DNA of 23,471 bases from a virus. The position numbers and the translations under genes were made by a program. This document shows positions 1 to 7,626 of the stretch, in pieces (positions within the stretch are counted from its first letter, which is position 1; every line of letters begins with the position of its first letter). Under the pieces are notes generated by a model that had not been told where the DNA came from, did not search any database, and saw only the letters and a program-made list of their open reading frames with translations. The stretch is taken from positions 1 to 23,471 of the IMG/VR virus record IMGVR_UViG_3300033979_000277; one strand, written 5' to 3'.

Positions 1-1
1 G

Positions 2-1324
2 GTGGCCGAGGCCGTAGTGCCCCCGACGCCCGCGCCCGCCGCGGCCAAGGTCATGGCGATCCAGCCCTGCATCATTGGTGGCGTGCGGCGTGCGGCGCGG
101 GAGGTGTTCGAGGTGCCCGCCGACCGAGTGGGCGATCTGGTGCAGTGGGGGCTGGTGCTGTCGCACCCGATGGCGTGGGCCATGGGCGCCAGCCTTAAGG
201 CCGCGTGGGATGAGGCGGCTACGCAGATGACGCCGGGGCTGGCCACGAACGCGCTGGTCGTGGACGAGGACGGGATAGCTCGGCTGTGGGGCGGGACGGG
301 GCGGATCTTGTCGCCCCCGGAGGTGCCCGAGCACTACACCGCGGCGGACCCGACCCCGGACGCGCTGCGCGTGCTCCAGATCACCGAGTACGATCCGGGT
401 AGCTCGGTCTACCGCTACCATTCCGCGGCCAACACGGCCCCGGGCGTGCTGTCGGCGCTCGTGCGCTACGACTACACCAACCCGCACTGCCACTGGCGGC
501 AGTGGGACGGGGACGCCCACCGCGTGACGGTGGAAGTGCTGGCCGCGACGGCGGACGTGATTCACTGCCACATGGACTACCGCGGTCTGTTCCAAAAGCT
601 GCGCGTTGCCCCGACCGAGCGGCAGCGGGTGGCGGTGACCTACCACGGGAGCCTGCCCCCGGGCGACCCGCGGGTGACGTACCGCGACCGGAACACGGAC
701 GAGAAGCTGGGCAGCGTGACGTTCGGGGCGCGGCCCTACCACCACCGGCACGGGGTGGAGCATTGGCTGCCGATCCCGATGCCGGTGAAGAATTACCAGG
801 CGCTGCGGGCGAGCGTGACGCGCTACGCGCCGCCGTGGGATGGCGGGCGGCTGCGCGTGGCGCACAGCCCGACGCGGCGCGAGATCAAGGGGACGTCGGA
901 CTTTCTCGCCGTCATGGCCTATCTGAAGGACTACGGCCTGCCCGTGGAGCCGGTGCTGATCGAGGACATGAGCCACGGCGAGGCGCTGGCGCTCAAGGCC
1001 ACCTGCCACGTGGTGTTCGACAGCTTCTGGCTCGGGATGCAGGGCTCGGGGCTGGAGGGCGCGGCGATGGGGCTGCCGGTCATCGCGGGCGATCATGGCG
1101 CGGTGGACGACCTGGCGAAGCTCGGCATCCCGTGCCCGTGGACGTTCGCGGATACCCGCGAGGAGCTGCGCGAGGCGGTGCGGCGGCTGTGCGTTGACAG
1201 TGGCCACTACGCCGCCGAGGCGCGCCGCGTATACGATTACACCGTGGCCCACCACGACTACCCGGTCGTCGGGGCCAAGTACGCCACCATCCTGCGCGAG
1301 GCCGTCCGTGGCGCTGCCGACTAG
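2..1324 (+). CDS. Glycosyltransferase (GT-B fold) with extra N-terminal domain; 5' end may lie outside the window
   Basis: This predicted GT-B glycosyltransferase probably transfers a sugar to a virion or host surface component. A GTG opens the frame at base 2, but only one base precedes it, so the true start may be upstream. Residues about 16-55 form a small separate domain (IGGVRRAAREVFEVP) resembling short proteins I associate with phage head-tail regions. Residues about 122-435 look like the transferase: a Rossmann-like start (LRVLQITEYDPGSSVYR), a phosphate-binding-like HSPTRREIKGT (288-298), and a donor-site segment LEGAAMGLPVIAGD (351-364). The usual EX7E motif is not cleanly visible, so activity is uncertain. 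The C-terminus overlaps the connector gene by 17 bases. Function is inferred from motifs; the sugar and acceptor are unknown. Confidence 0.68.
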   Translation: MAEAVVPPTPAPAAAKVMAIQPCIIGGVRRAAREVFEVPADRVGDLVQWGLVLSHPMAWAMGASLKAAWDEAATQMTPGLATNALVVDEDGIARLWGGTGRILSPPEVPEHYTAADPTPDALRVLQITEYDPGSSVYRYHSAANTAPGVLSALVRYDYTNPHCHWRQWDGDAHRVTVEVLAATADVIHCHMDYRGLFQKLRVAPTERQRVAVTYHGSLPPGDPRVTYRDRNTDEKLGSVTFGARPYHHRHGVEHWLPIPMPVKNYQALRASVTRYAPPWDGGRLRVAHSPTRREIKGTSDFLAVMAYLKDYGLPVEPVLIEDMSHGEALALKATCHVVFDSFWLGMQGSGLEGAAMGLPVIAGDHGAVDDLAKLGIPCPWTFADTREELREAVRRLCVDSGHYAAEARRVYDYTVAHHDYPVVGAKYATILREAVRGAAD

Positions 1325-1868
1325 CACCGACCTCAAGACGTACCTGCGGATCGAGACCAACGCGGAGAACGCGCTATTGGCCGCGCTGGTGGCGCGTGCG
1401 CAGGCGATGGTGGAGGGGTGGATCGACTGCCCGATCACCGCCGAGAGCCAGACCGCGGTAGACCGGGCCGAGTCGCTCGACGAGCCGGTCACTAGCCTGA
1501 TCTTCCCGCGGCGGCCCATCGCGTCGGTCAGCATAACGGACAGCGAGGGCGCGACGGTCGACGCCACCACGTATACCGTATACGGGGCGTCGGGCATGAT
1601 CTATGCCAAGCCGCTCACCAGCTTCTACAACGGCCCGTATACGATCACCGCGAGCTGCGGCCTGTCCCTGCGGTCGGACTATGCGCGCATCGAGCCGCTG
1701 CTGACCGAGATGATTCTGGACCTTGCCGCCGACCTGTACCAGCGCCGTACCCCGGGCGCGGCCAGCGAGAAGGCGGGCGACACCACCATTTCGTGGGACG
1801 CGAGCCGCGAGACGGTGGCGCGGGTGGTCAAGAGCCTGCGCCTGTTCCGGCTGGGGGTGGCCCAATGA
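1308..1868 (+). CDS. Head-tail connector (gp6-like adaptor)
   Basis: The 186-residue product resembles the HK97 gp6 / SPP1 gp15 adaptor family, which forms a ring below the portal and joins head to tail. The N-terminus (TDLKTYLRIETNAENALLAA) has the family's typical opening, with a helix of repeated Ala/Leu followed by VEGWIDCPI. The middle is beta-rich with RRPIASVSI, and the C-terminal helix (IEPLLTEMILDLAADLYQRR) is also typical. The frame is open further upstream, but similarity begins only here, so I chose the GTG at 1308, which overlaps the glycosyltransferase end by 17 bases. The stop overlaps the next ATG (ATGA). Position directly before a stopper gene supports the call. Confidence 0.85.
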   Translation: MALPTSTDLKTYLRIETNAENALLAALVARAQAMVEGWIDCPITAESQTAVDRAESLDEPVTSLIFPRRPIASVSITDSEGATVDATTYTVYGASGMIYAKPLTSFYNGPYTITASCGLSLRSDYARIEPLLTEMILDLAADLYQRRTPGAASEKAGDTTISWDASRETVARVVKSLRLFRLGVAQ

Positions 1869-2305
1869 CCATGGTGGCGGGGCGGCTGGACCAGCGGGTG
1901 AGCCTGTGGGCACGCGAGGACGCGGGCGCGGACGGGTTCATGCGCCCGGTCTACGCCTACCAGGGCACCTTTTGGGGCCGCATCGACGCCACCAGCGACG
2001 GGCAGAACGTGGGCACCGACCCGCAGATGCACATTTCGTACCGCACCACGGCGCGGGCCACGGTGGCCGACTATGTGCCGGTGCCGCTGGCGGGGCTCGT
2101 GCGGCTGGAGGGGAACGAGACCGTCTATTGGGTGCGGGGCGTGGTGCCGCAGCGCCAGCTCCGTTCGCAGCGGCTCGACCTGGAGGCGGTGACCCCGACC
2201 GACGCGGTGGAGTTCGCGGGCTTCGAGGGATTGCCGACGCTGGACGGCGTGCATCTGGTGACCACCGACGAGTTTTCTTCCGCCTTCGACGAGGCGTTTG
2301 CCTGA
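1865..2305 (+). CDS. Head closure / stopper protein (head-tail joining family)
   Basis: The 146-residue protein resembles the phage head-tail joining family (SPP1 gp16-like stopper), which seals the connector channel after DNA packaging. Visible family traits are the opening MVAGRLDQRVSLWAR, the short beta strand with TFWGRIDATSDGQN, the segment HISYRTTARATVADYVP, and a late strand with ETVYWVRGVV. The start ATG overlaps the previous stop by four bases, and the stop overlaps the next ATG (TGATG). Its place after the connector is the standard order. The C-terminal 25 residues after the barrel are of unknown role. Confidence 0.83.
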   Translation: MTMVAGRLDQRVSLWAREDAGADGFMRPVYAYQGTFWGRIDATSDGQNVGTDPQMHISYRTTARATVADYVPVPLAGLVRLEGNETVYWVRGVVPQRQLRSQRLDLEAVTPTDAVEFAGFEGLPTLDGVHLVTTDEFSSAFDEAFA

Positions 2306-2859
2306 TGGCTGATACCCCACGTACCCTGAGCGCGCTACTCACGCTGCTGGCTGACAACACCAGCGGCAACATCACCGCGCAGATCGTGCGCGACCTCACG
2401 GTGTCGCTCTACCCGAGCCGGGGCCAGCTTGCGCTGGCAAGCGGCGGCGCGGTGGCGACCACCTTCGGCAGCAGCGGCACCTATGTGCCGGTGGCGGGAA
2501 CCACCGCACTGGACACGGCGGTCTGCACGAGCTGCGTGTCCATGCCCGCCAACGGCCAACTGCGGTGGGAAAAAGCGAGCACGCACGTGCTGCTGGCCAA
2601 CGCCACGCTGGAGGTGCTGCCTGCGAGCAACAACAAGCGGTACACGTTCACCTTCGCCAAGAACGGCGTGGCGATTTCGCAGCTCGCGTTTACCGCCTTC
2701 TACGGCAACCTGAGCGGCAACCCGGCGGGTGTGTTTCTGTCGGGGCTCATCCCCATCGCCGAGGACGACATCATCTCGGTGGTGGTCAAGAACGACAGCG
2801 ACACGACGGCGATGACGGCTTCCGTGCTGACGCTCTCCGGCGTCGGCTTTATGACCTGA
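2305..2859 (+). CDS. Virion-associated protein, possible jelly-roll decoration or head fibre
   Basis: This 184-residue protein is not firmly recognised. Residues 1-50 form a helical start (RTLSALLTLLADNTSGNIT, then AQIVRDLTVSLYPS), like the anchoring part of some head-fibre proteins. Residues 55-184 alternate hydrophobic and polar residues and are rich in Thr, Ser, Gly and Val. They include LRWEKASTHVLLAN, KRYTFTFAKNGVAI and ISVVVKNDSDTTAMTA, compatible with a TNF/C1q-like beta sandwich seen in phage surface proteins. There is no signal peptide or membrane segment. The start is set by the TGATG overlap with the stopper gene. The position between connector genes and a fibre gene suggests a structural role; this is inference. 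Confidence 0.6.
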   Translation: MADTPRTLSALLTLLADNTSGNITAQIVRDLTVSLYPSRGQLALASGGAVATTFGSSGTYVPVAGTTALDTAVCTSCVSMPANGQLRWEKASTHVLLANATLEVLPASNNKRYTFTFAKNGVAISQLAFTAFYGNLSGNPAGVFLSGLIPIAEDDIISVVVKNDSDTTAMTASVLTLSGVGFMT

Positions 2860-2874
2860 CCCCGAGGGACGACG

Positions 2875-3300
2875 ATGGCGACCTACAACAAGTTCCAGGC
2901 GTTCGTGGAGGCGCTGGCCGAGAAGGTGCACAACCTCGGCAGCGACACGCTCAAGGTCTACCTGAGCAACGCCACGCCGGACGCGGCGACCGACGCGGTG
3001 AAGGCCGACCTCGCGGAGATCAGCGCGGGGAACGGCTACACGGCGGGCGGCAACACGGCGGCGCAGACCAGCTCGTCGCAGACGGGCGGCACCTATAAGC
3101 TGGTGCTGGCCGACCCCGCCACGTGGACGGCGACGGGCGGGAGCATCGGGCCGTTCCGGTACGCCGTGCTGTACAACGACACGACGGCGAGCAAGAACCT
3201 GATTGCGTGGTGGGACTACGGGACGAGCATCACCCTGTCAGCGGGCGATACCTTCGCGGTCGACTTCGACCCGACCACGGGCGTCCTGACCATCGCGTAA
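2875..3300 (+). CDS. Conserved phage structural protein of unknown role
   Basis: The 141-residue product has the look of a widespread small phage virion protein. It opens MATYNKFQAFVEALAEKVHN, continues with GSDTLKVYLSNATP, has EISAGNGYTAGGN, then SIGPFRYAVLYNDT and ends DFDPTTGVLTIA. I recognise this pattern from many tailed phages, where it usually sits among head or tail fibre genes without an assigned function. The protein is mainly beta with one N-terminal amphipathic helix. The ATG follows a 15-base gap containing GAGGGACG, a plausible ribosome binding site. The next gene begins 10 bases downstream. No enzymatic motif is visible. Confidence 0.72.
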   Translation: MATYNKFQAFVEALAEKVHNLGSDTLKVYLSNATPDAATDAVKADLAEISAGNGYTAGGNTAAQTSSSQTGGTYKLVLADPATWTATGGSIGPFRYAVLYNDTTASKNLIAWWDYGTSITLSAGDTFAVDFDPTTGVLTIA

Positions 3301-3310
3301 GGGCTGACCT

Positions 3311-4441
3311 ATGCCTGCGCTATCGGATCGCGTACGAGAGACCAGCACCACCACGGGGACGGGGACGTTCTCGCTGGCGGGAGCGGTCACCGGGTTCGTG
3401 TCGTTCTCGTCGGCCTTCGGCAACGGCGTGTCCGTCTACTATGTGGCGGCGCTCGGGGCCGAGTGGGAGATCGGGATCGGCACGACGGGCGCGGGCACCC
3501 TGACGCGGGACACCGTGATCGCCAGCAGCGCGGGCGGCACCACCAAGGTGACCTTTAGCGCCGGGGCCAAGGACGTGTTCTGCTCGATCCCGGCGACCGG
3601 GCTGGTGACCACGGACGATGTGGCGAGCACCAACACCGCCAACAAGGTGGTCAAGCGGGACGGCTCGGGCAATTTCGCGGCAGGCACGATCACGGCCACG
3701 CTGACGGGCAACGCCGACACCGCGACGGCGTTGCAGACGGCGCGCACGATCAACGGCGTCAGCTTCAACGGGACGGCGAACATCACGGTGGCGGCGGCGG
3801 CGGGCACGCTCACCGGAAATACCCTGGCGTCTGGCGTCACGGCGTCGAGTCTGACCAGCCTGGGCACGCTGACCAGCCTGACGGTGACGAACGCCAGCTC
3901 AGCCGCTCCGTTTGCCGTCAACAGCAACAATGCGAACGGCGTCTACTATGACCTCACCAACGCACAGAACAGCGGCAGCTTCCGGCTGGCTGTCTATGGA
4001 ACAACGGCTTTTGGAGTGACTGCGCTCGTAAGCCGTGCAGCCGTTGAAGGTACGACCCCAAACGGGCTGGTTATCGGTGCGGTTACCACTGGCGCAAACG
4101 GTGGGCCGATTGAGTTCCACACAGGGTTCCGCGTTGTTCGCTGGAGCATCGGCGCAAGCACGGGGCATTTCCTTGCAGGCACCGATAACACCTACGACAT
4201 CGGCGCGAGCGGGGCCACGCGACCGCGTGACCTGTATCTCGGGCGCAACATGGTGGGCGGCGGCTGGGTGCGCGCCGGGGCAGTGTCGGCGGGTGCGGCG
4301 TCCACCACCACGTTCGGCAGCACGACCAGCACCACCGTGGGCGCGACCGGCGCCGCCTCGGCGCTGCCCGCCAACCCGCTGGGCTACCTCGTGGCGCACG
4401 TCGGCACCACCGAGGTCCGTATCCCCTACTACAACGCCTGA
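3311..4441 (+). CDS. Tail/head fibre-like protein
   Basis: This 376-residue protein is modular. Residues 1-95 match a common fibre N-terminal module: DRVRETSTTTGTGTFSLAGA, VYYVAALGAEWEIGIGT, and FSAGAKDVFCSIPA. Residues 115-162 hold a stalk repeat typical of tail fibres (GNADTATALQTARTINGVSF followed by NGTANITVAA). Residues 195-285 are a different domain encoded in lower-GC DNA. Residues 292-320 contain NTYDIGASGATRPRDLYLG, a motif common near the C-termini of phage fibres. The protein likely contacts the host surface or decorates the virion. No carbohydrate-active catalytic residues are recognisable. It sits upstream of the tail-completion gene, an unusual place for a tail fibre, so a head fibre is also possible. 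Confidence 0.72.
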   Translation: MPALSDRVRETSTTTGTGTFSLAGAVTGFVSFSSAFGNGVSVYYVAALGAEWEIGIGTTGAGTLTRDTVIASSAGGTTKVTFSAGAKDVFCSIPATGLVTTDDVASTNTANKVVKRDGSGNFAAGTITATLTGNADTATALQTARTINGVSFNGTANITVAAAAGTLTGNTLASGVTASSLTSLGTLTSLTVTNASSAAPFAVNSNNANGVYYDLTNAQNSGSFRLAVYGTTAFGVTALVSRAAVEGTTPNGLVIGAVTTGANGGPIEFHTGFRVVRWSIGASTGHFLAGTDNTYDIGASGATRPRDLYLGRNMVGGGWVRAGAVSAGAASTTTFGSTTSTTVGATGAASALPANPLGYLVAHVGTTEVRIPYYNA

Positions 4442-4445
4442 CACC

Positions 4446-4721
4446 ATGCCCGCCCCCGTCGTCATCAACACCGCCGCCGTGCAGTATGCGCAGGGCAAGA
4501 CCGAGTGTCACTGTGTCGAGACCGTGACCGGCGTGACCGGCACCACCACGGTGTCGTTCGTCGTGGTCATCGACTCCGAGACGCTGGCCGAGGACTGGCC
4601 CGACGCCCAGCTCGAAGCCGCTGTGGCCGAGAAGCTGAACATTCCCGCCGCCGACGTGGCGGTCGCCAGTGCGCCGGTCGGCACGGTGTCCGTGGCGGCG
4701 CCTGATCTGGAGGCCGCGTGA
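4446..4721 (+). CDS. Small unknown protein in structural operon
   Basis: I do not recognise this 91-residue protein. It starts MPAPVVINTAAVQYAQGK, has two close cysteines (CHCVE) around residue 22, a beta-rich TTTVSFVVVIDSETL and an acidic Ala-rich C-terminus ending PDLEAA. The ATG at 4446 was chosen because it lies four bases after the fibre stop; the frame is open upstream only as a shadow of the fibre gene. Its stop overlaps the next GTG (GTGA), so it is translated in the same operon. It could be a fibre chaperone or minor virion protein, but nothing in the sequence decides this. Confidence 0.6.
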   Translation: MPAPVVINTAAVQYAQGKTECHCVETVTGVTGTTTVSFVVVIDSETLAEDWPDAQLEAAVAEKLNIPAADVAVASAPVGTVSVAAPDLEAA

Positions 4722-4981
4722 AGGTGCCCCACGCGCTGTCCGCGGTGGAGCAGGCGCTTGTCACCGAGGTCGCCGCGTGGCTCCAGCGCACGCAGGCCGA
4801 AGCGCAGGCGAGCGCCGACGCTCGGCTCGCCCCGATCCTTGACGCGCACCAGCTCAAGGGGCAGCCGGTCACGTTCCACCACGACGGCGAGGGCTGGGTG
4901 CTGCTGGTGGACGTGGAGGACACGGCGCGGCCCACGGCGCCGCAGCTCGTGACGGACGACTTGCCGGGCGCGGTGGCGTAA
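4718..4981 (+). CDS. Small unknown protein, possible fibre accessory
   Basis: The 87-residue product is predicted to have an N-terminal helix (LSAVEQALVTEVAAWLQRTQ) rich in Ala, Glu and Gln, followed by a short beta part (QPVTFHHDGEGWVLLVDVED). The start is GTG, overlapping the previous stop by four bases. The first half is strongly helical and could form a coiled coil. No family is recognised. It is followed after one base by the ATG of the repeat protein. A role in virion assembly is likely from position only. Confidence 0.58.
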   Translation: MKVPHALSAVEQALVTEVAAWLQRTQAEAQASADARLAPILDAHQLKGQPVTFHHDGEGWVLLVDVEDTARPTAPQLVTDDLPGAVA

Positions 4982-4982
4982 C

Positions 4983-5687
4983 ATGCTGGGCTTCTACCCG
5001 CTCGCGACCGCGCCACTTTGTGCGCTCGGGTTCGCCGCGTTCTCTCTGGCGGGGGACGCGGGTGCCTACACCGCGACCGGGCAGGACGCCGGGTTTAACC
5101 GTAGCGTCACGCACGAGGCGGGCGCCTATACCCTGACGGGGCAGGCGGCGGGGATCGGCGTCTCGATCACCATGCAGGGCGGGGCGGGCACCTACACCGT
5201 GACCGGGCAGCCCGCCGCGTTCGCCCGCAGCAATGCGTCCGACGCCGGGGCCTACGCGCTGACCGGGCAGGACGCGGCGCTGCGGCGGGTGCAACTGCTG
5301 GCCGCCGACGCCGGGGCGTACAACCTGACCGGGCAGGCGGCGGCGTTCCACCTGCGCCAGCGTGGCGCTGCGGGCGCCTACCTGCTGACCGGGCAGGACG
5401 TTGGGTTTTCGTTCGGCATCACCATGCCCGCCGACGCCGGGGCGTACACGCTCACGGGCCAAGCGGCGGGGCTCAAGTTCGGACGCGTGCTGCGCCCGCT
5501 GTCCGGGGCCTACGTGCTGACCGGGCAACCGGCAGCGCTCGTGCGCGGGCCGATCATTCGGGGACGGGCGCGGGACCGCTCAGGGGTATGGGTGCTGGTG
5601 GTGGACGGCAGCGGCCATGCCCGCCGGATTGCTGACCGGGGCGGGCTGGCGGTGCTCATGGTGGACCATTCGGAGGGCACGACATGA
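4983..5687 (+). CDS. Structural repeat protein with eight GAYxLTGQ repeats
   Basis: This 234-residue protein is built from eight short repeats with core GAYxLTGQxAxx. The conserved Tyr falls at residues 29, 49, 71, 91, 113, 133, 155 and 177, giving spacings of 20, 22, 20, 22, 20, 22 and 22. Each repeat has Gly-Ala-Tyr, a short beta-like xLTGQ, then a hydrophobic residue and a variable linker. The N-terminus (1-20) is hydrophobic (LATAPLCALGFAAF) and might be a membrane or packing segment. Residues 195-234 form a separate, non-repetitive end (SGVWVLVVDGSGHARR). Similar GTYTVTGQ repeats occur in other phage proteins, but their function is unknown to me. A beta-solenoid or strand-stacking virion protein is a reasonable guess. 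The stop overlaps the next gene by four bases. Confidence 0.68.
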   Translation: MLGFYPLATAPLCALGFAAFSLAGDAGAYTATGQDAGFNRSVTHEAGAYTLTGQAAGIGVSITMQGGAGTYTVTGQPAAFARSNASDAGAYALTGQDAALRRVQLLAADAGAYNLTGQAAAFHLRQRGAAGAYLLTGQDVGFSFGITMPADAGAYTLTGQAAGLKFGRVLRPLSGAYVLTGQPAALVRGPIIRGRARDRSGVWVLVVDGSGHARRIADRGGLAVLMVDHSEGTT

Positions 5688-6046
5688 CGAGCACGGCCAC
5701 GCGCAAGACCATTCAGCCGCGGAACACCTACCTGGCACGCATCGAGCTGACGCGCTACGTGGCGGCGAGCAACAGCTTTACGGTCTGGACCGCCACGTCC
5801 GGCACGGTCAGCTTCTGCACCGACGCGCTGGGCGCCTCGCCTATTGCGGGGCTGTCGAGCTTCCCGCTCACCGAGTCGGGCACGCTGGGCACCTACTACG
5901 CTGAGATTAGCCCGACGTACACGAACCTCCTGATCCCCTACGTGGGGCAGACCATCTACCAGGTGGTGCGCGCCGGGGCGAACCTGGCGGTCCCCGATCT
6001 GGACGGTGTGGTCCCGCTGCTGGTCGAGCAGCCGAGGTACGTCTAG
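5684..6046 (+). CDS. Unknown structural-operon protein
   Basis: The 120-residue protein is Thr/Ser-rich and beta-like. It opens MTSTATRKTIQPRNTYLARI, has NSFTVWTATSGTVSFCTDAL in the middle, then LGTYYAEISPTYTNLLIPYV. The pattern of a short beta sandwich with a conserved YYAEI-like strand resembles small immunoglobulin-like virion proteins, but no family can be named. Start and stop both overlap neighbours (ATGA with the repeat protein, shared G with the tail-completion GTG). A decoration or adaptor role for the repeat protein just upstream is possible and unproven. Confidence 0.6.
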   Translation: MTSTATRKTIQPRNTYLARIELTRYVAASNSFTVWTATSGTVSFCTDALGASPIAGLSSFPLTESGTLGTYYAEISPTYTNLLIPYVGQTIYQVVRAGANLAVPDLDGVVPLLVEQPRYV

Positions 6047-6492
6047 TGCCGGTCAGGTTCACGAACAACGCGGCCCAGTTCGTGGGCGATCTGGACAAGG
6101 CGCGGCGCAACGGCGTGGTGGCGTGCGGGAACCTGCTCGTGCGGCGGCTCAAGAAGGCATTTGGCTCGGGCTACTATAAGGGCGGGCGGTTCCGCGACAC
6201 GCTCAAGGTGAAGGCGTCCATCCAGCGCGAGGACGCGCCGACGCTGGAGCGCGAGGGCTATGCCATCCGGGTCGGGCCGCGGTTCGGCGGGGCGGCGCCG
6301 CAAGCGGGCGGCGTGCAGCGCGGGAAGGCGTGGTTGGTGCCGCTCTATTGGGAGCTGGGGCACTACAACATCTTCACCCGGCGGCACGAGCGGCGCGAGA
6401 TCTTCCGCCCCACCGGGGTGGAGGCGACCCCGGCGCTGGGCGCCGAGTACGCCAAGACCGTCAAGCGCTATATGCAGCGGTGGGCGATATGA
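6046..6492 (+). CDS. Tail completion protein (HK97 gp10-like)
   Basis: The 148-residue product matches the HK97 gp10-like family, which completes the head-tail interface and helps attach the finished tail. Features are a helical start with repeated basic residues (DLDKARRNGVVACGNLLVRR), the conserved WELGHYNIFTRRHERREIFR segment around residues 105-125, and a C-terminal amphipathic helix ending in an aromatic residue (YMQRWAI). The start is GTG, sharing one base with the previous TAG. It is followed by the tail-terminator gene with an ATGA overlap, the normal order. Seven structural genes separate it from the stopper gene, which is unusual. Confidence 0.8.
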   Translation: MPVRFTNNAAQFVGDLDKARRNGVVACGNLLVRRLKKAFGSGYYKGGRFRDTLKVKASIQREDAPTLEREGYAIRVGPRFGGAAPQAGGVQRGKAWLVPLYWELGHYNIFTRRHERREIFRPTGVEATPALGAEYAKTVKRYMQRWAI

Positions 6493-6980
6493 CCAAGCCG
6501 AAGTGGGTGGTCCCTAACAACACCTTGCGGCAGGGCACCGGGTCTACGGTGGCGATCTACGCCCGCATCCGGTCGCTGCTGCTGGCGCACGTCACCCCGC
6601 AGGGCGAGCGGCTGGCCGACTACCTGGGCAGCGACAACATCTGGGTGCGCGCCCACCCGCAGCCGCCGACGTTCCCGTACCTGACCCTGCGGCTGGACCG
6701 TGTGTCCACGCCGTGGGCGTCCGGCTACCGGGAGACCGCGCAGCTTGAGGTGCAGGCCATCGGCCAACCCGAGGCGCAGCTCCCGGTGATCGAGTCGGCC
6801 ATGGACATCGTGGACGGCTGCCTGCTCAGCCTGACGGACAATGACGCCGGGCTGATGGTGGGCCGCACGCGTCAGCGCAACACCATCCCGCAGTTCACCG
6901 ACCCCGCCGACAGCACCGTGGTGGGCGTGGTCGCCACGTATGACCTGATCTTGTGGCCCACCGTCCTGACGACCCGTTGA
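6489..6980 (+). CDS. Tail terminator protein
   Basis: The 163-residue protein is a likely tail terminator, the ring that stops tube growth and joins head and tail. It has an N-terminal helix with IYARIRSLLLAHV, a beta segment FPYLTLRLDRVSTPW, a strand with RETAQLEVQAIG, and a C-terminal strand TYDLILWPT. These match the general pattern of the DUF3168/gpU-like group, though distance is large. The ATG at 6489 overlaps the gp10-like stop. The frame is open upstream to 6330, but that is a shadow of the previous gene. The gene lies directly before the tube protein, as expected. Confidence 0.72.
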   Translation: MTKPKWVVPNNTLRQGTGSTVAIYARIRSLLLAHVTPQGERLADYLGSDNIWVRAHPQPPTFPYLTLRLDRVSTPWASGYRETAQLEVQAIGQPEAQLPVIESAMDIVDGCLLSLTDNDAGLMVGRTRQRNTIPQFTDPADSTVVGVVATYDLILWPTVLTTR

Positions 6981-7062
6981 CTGTGGCCACGTGCCAGCCG
7001 TGGGCGCGTGCCGCTGCGCCCGATAGCTTCCCCAGCGGCGACCCCAACCACCGAGGTGACCC
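6981..7062 (+). promoter_or_regulatory. Untranslated leader with hairpin before the tail-tube gene
   Basis: This 82-base gap is the longest between coding regions in the late operon. It holds a perfect 6-bp stem (GGGCGC at 7002-7007 with GCGCCC at 7016-7021, 8-base loop) and ends in GAGGTGACCC just before the GTG start of the tube protein, a clear ribosome binding site. Such a leader may stabilise or separate the highly expressed tube message. No good sigma-70 promoter is visible. Role is inference. Confidence 0.4.
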
Positions 7063-7626
7063 GTGACTGCCCCACTGACTGGCTACACCAGCTCGCTTCC
7101 GACCGACGTCCTGCTGGACTCGGGCGTCCTGTACATCGGCTCCAGCGTGCTGGGCGCCATGACCGGCGGGCTCAAGTTCGACCCCGGCACCGAGTACCGC
7201 GCCATCGAGTTCGACGGGCGCCGCTCGCCCGTGAAGGGACTGGATCGCAAGGCGGCGACCATGCCCAAGCTGACCGGCACCATGATCCAGCTCAGCACCA
7301 CGAACGTGGGCCAGATCGAGCCGGGGGCCACCGTGGTGGCGTCGGGCGCGTGGACCGGCTCGACCAGCTACCAGGGCAAGCGGGCGGGCTCGCTGCTGGC
7401 GTCGGGCGACTACCTGACCGACGTGCGGGCCATCTGGCTGCGCGGCTCGGGGGCGTTCGTGCAGGTGCGGTTTCCGGCGGCGCTGCTGACCAAGTACGAC
7501 ATGACCTCGCAGGACGCCGCCGAGATCGCCATCGCCATCGAGATCGAGGCGCGGCTGGACATGACCGTTTCGGGCGCCAACGTGGGCGACATGCCGTACC
7601 GGATCGAGTACCTCGCCAGCGTCTGA
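7063..7626 (+). CDS. Major tail (tube) protein
   Basis: The 187-residue protein lies between the tail terminator and the chaperone genes, where the tail-tube protein is expected. Its beta-rich sequence fits the tube fold: TDVLLDSGVLYIGSSVLGAM at the start, IEFDGRRSPVKGLDRKA in the middle, and a late strand series AEIAIAIEIEARLDMTV. The start is GTG at 7063, preceded by GAGGTGACC. The stop overlaps the next ATG. It would polymerise into stacked rings around the tape measure. Confidence rests on synteny and length more than on a signature motif. Confidence 0.78.
   Translation: MTAPLTGYTSSLPTDVLLDSGVLYIGSSVLGAMTGGLKFDPGTEYRAIEFDGRRSPVKGLDRKAATMPKLTGTMIQLSTTNVGQIEPGATVVASGAWTGSTSYQGKRAGSLLASGDYLTDVRAIWLRGSGAFVQVRFPAALLTKYDMTSQDAAEIAIAIEIEARLDMTVSGANVGDMPYRIEYLASV

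Noticed and set aside
502-1197. 231-residue + strand frame inside the first glycosyltransferase
   Set aside because: It is an Arg/Gly/Ala-rich shadow in another frame; the chosen frame has protein-like composition and motifs.
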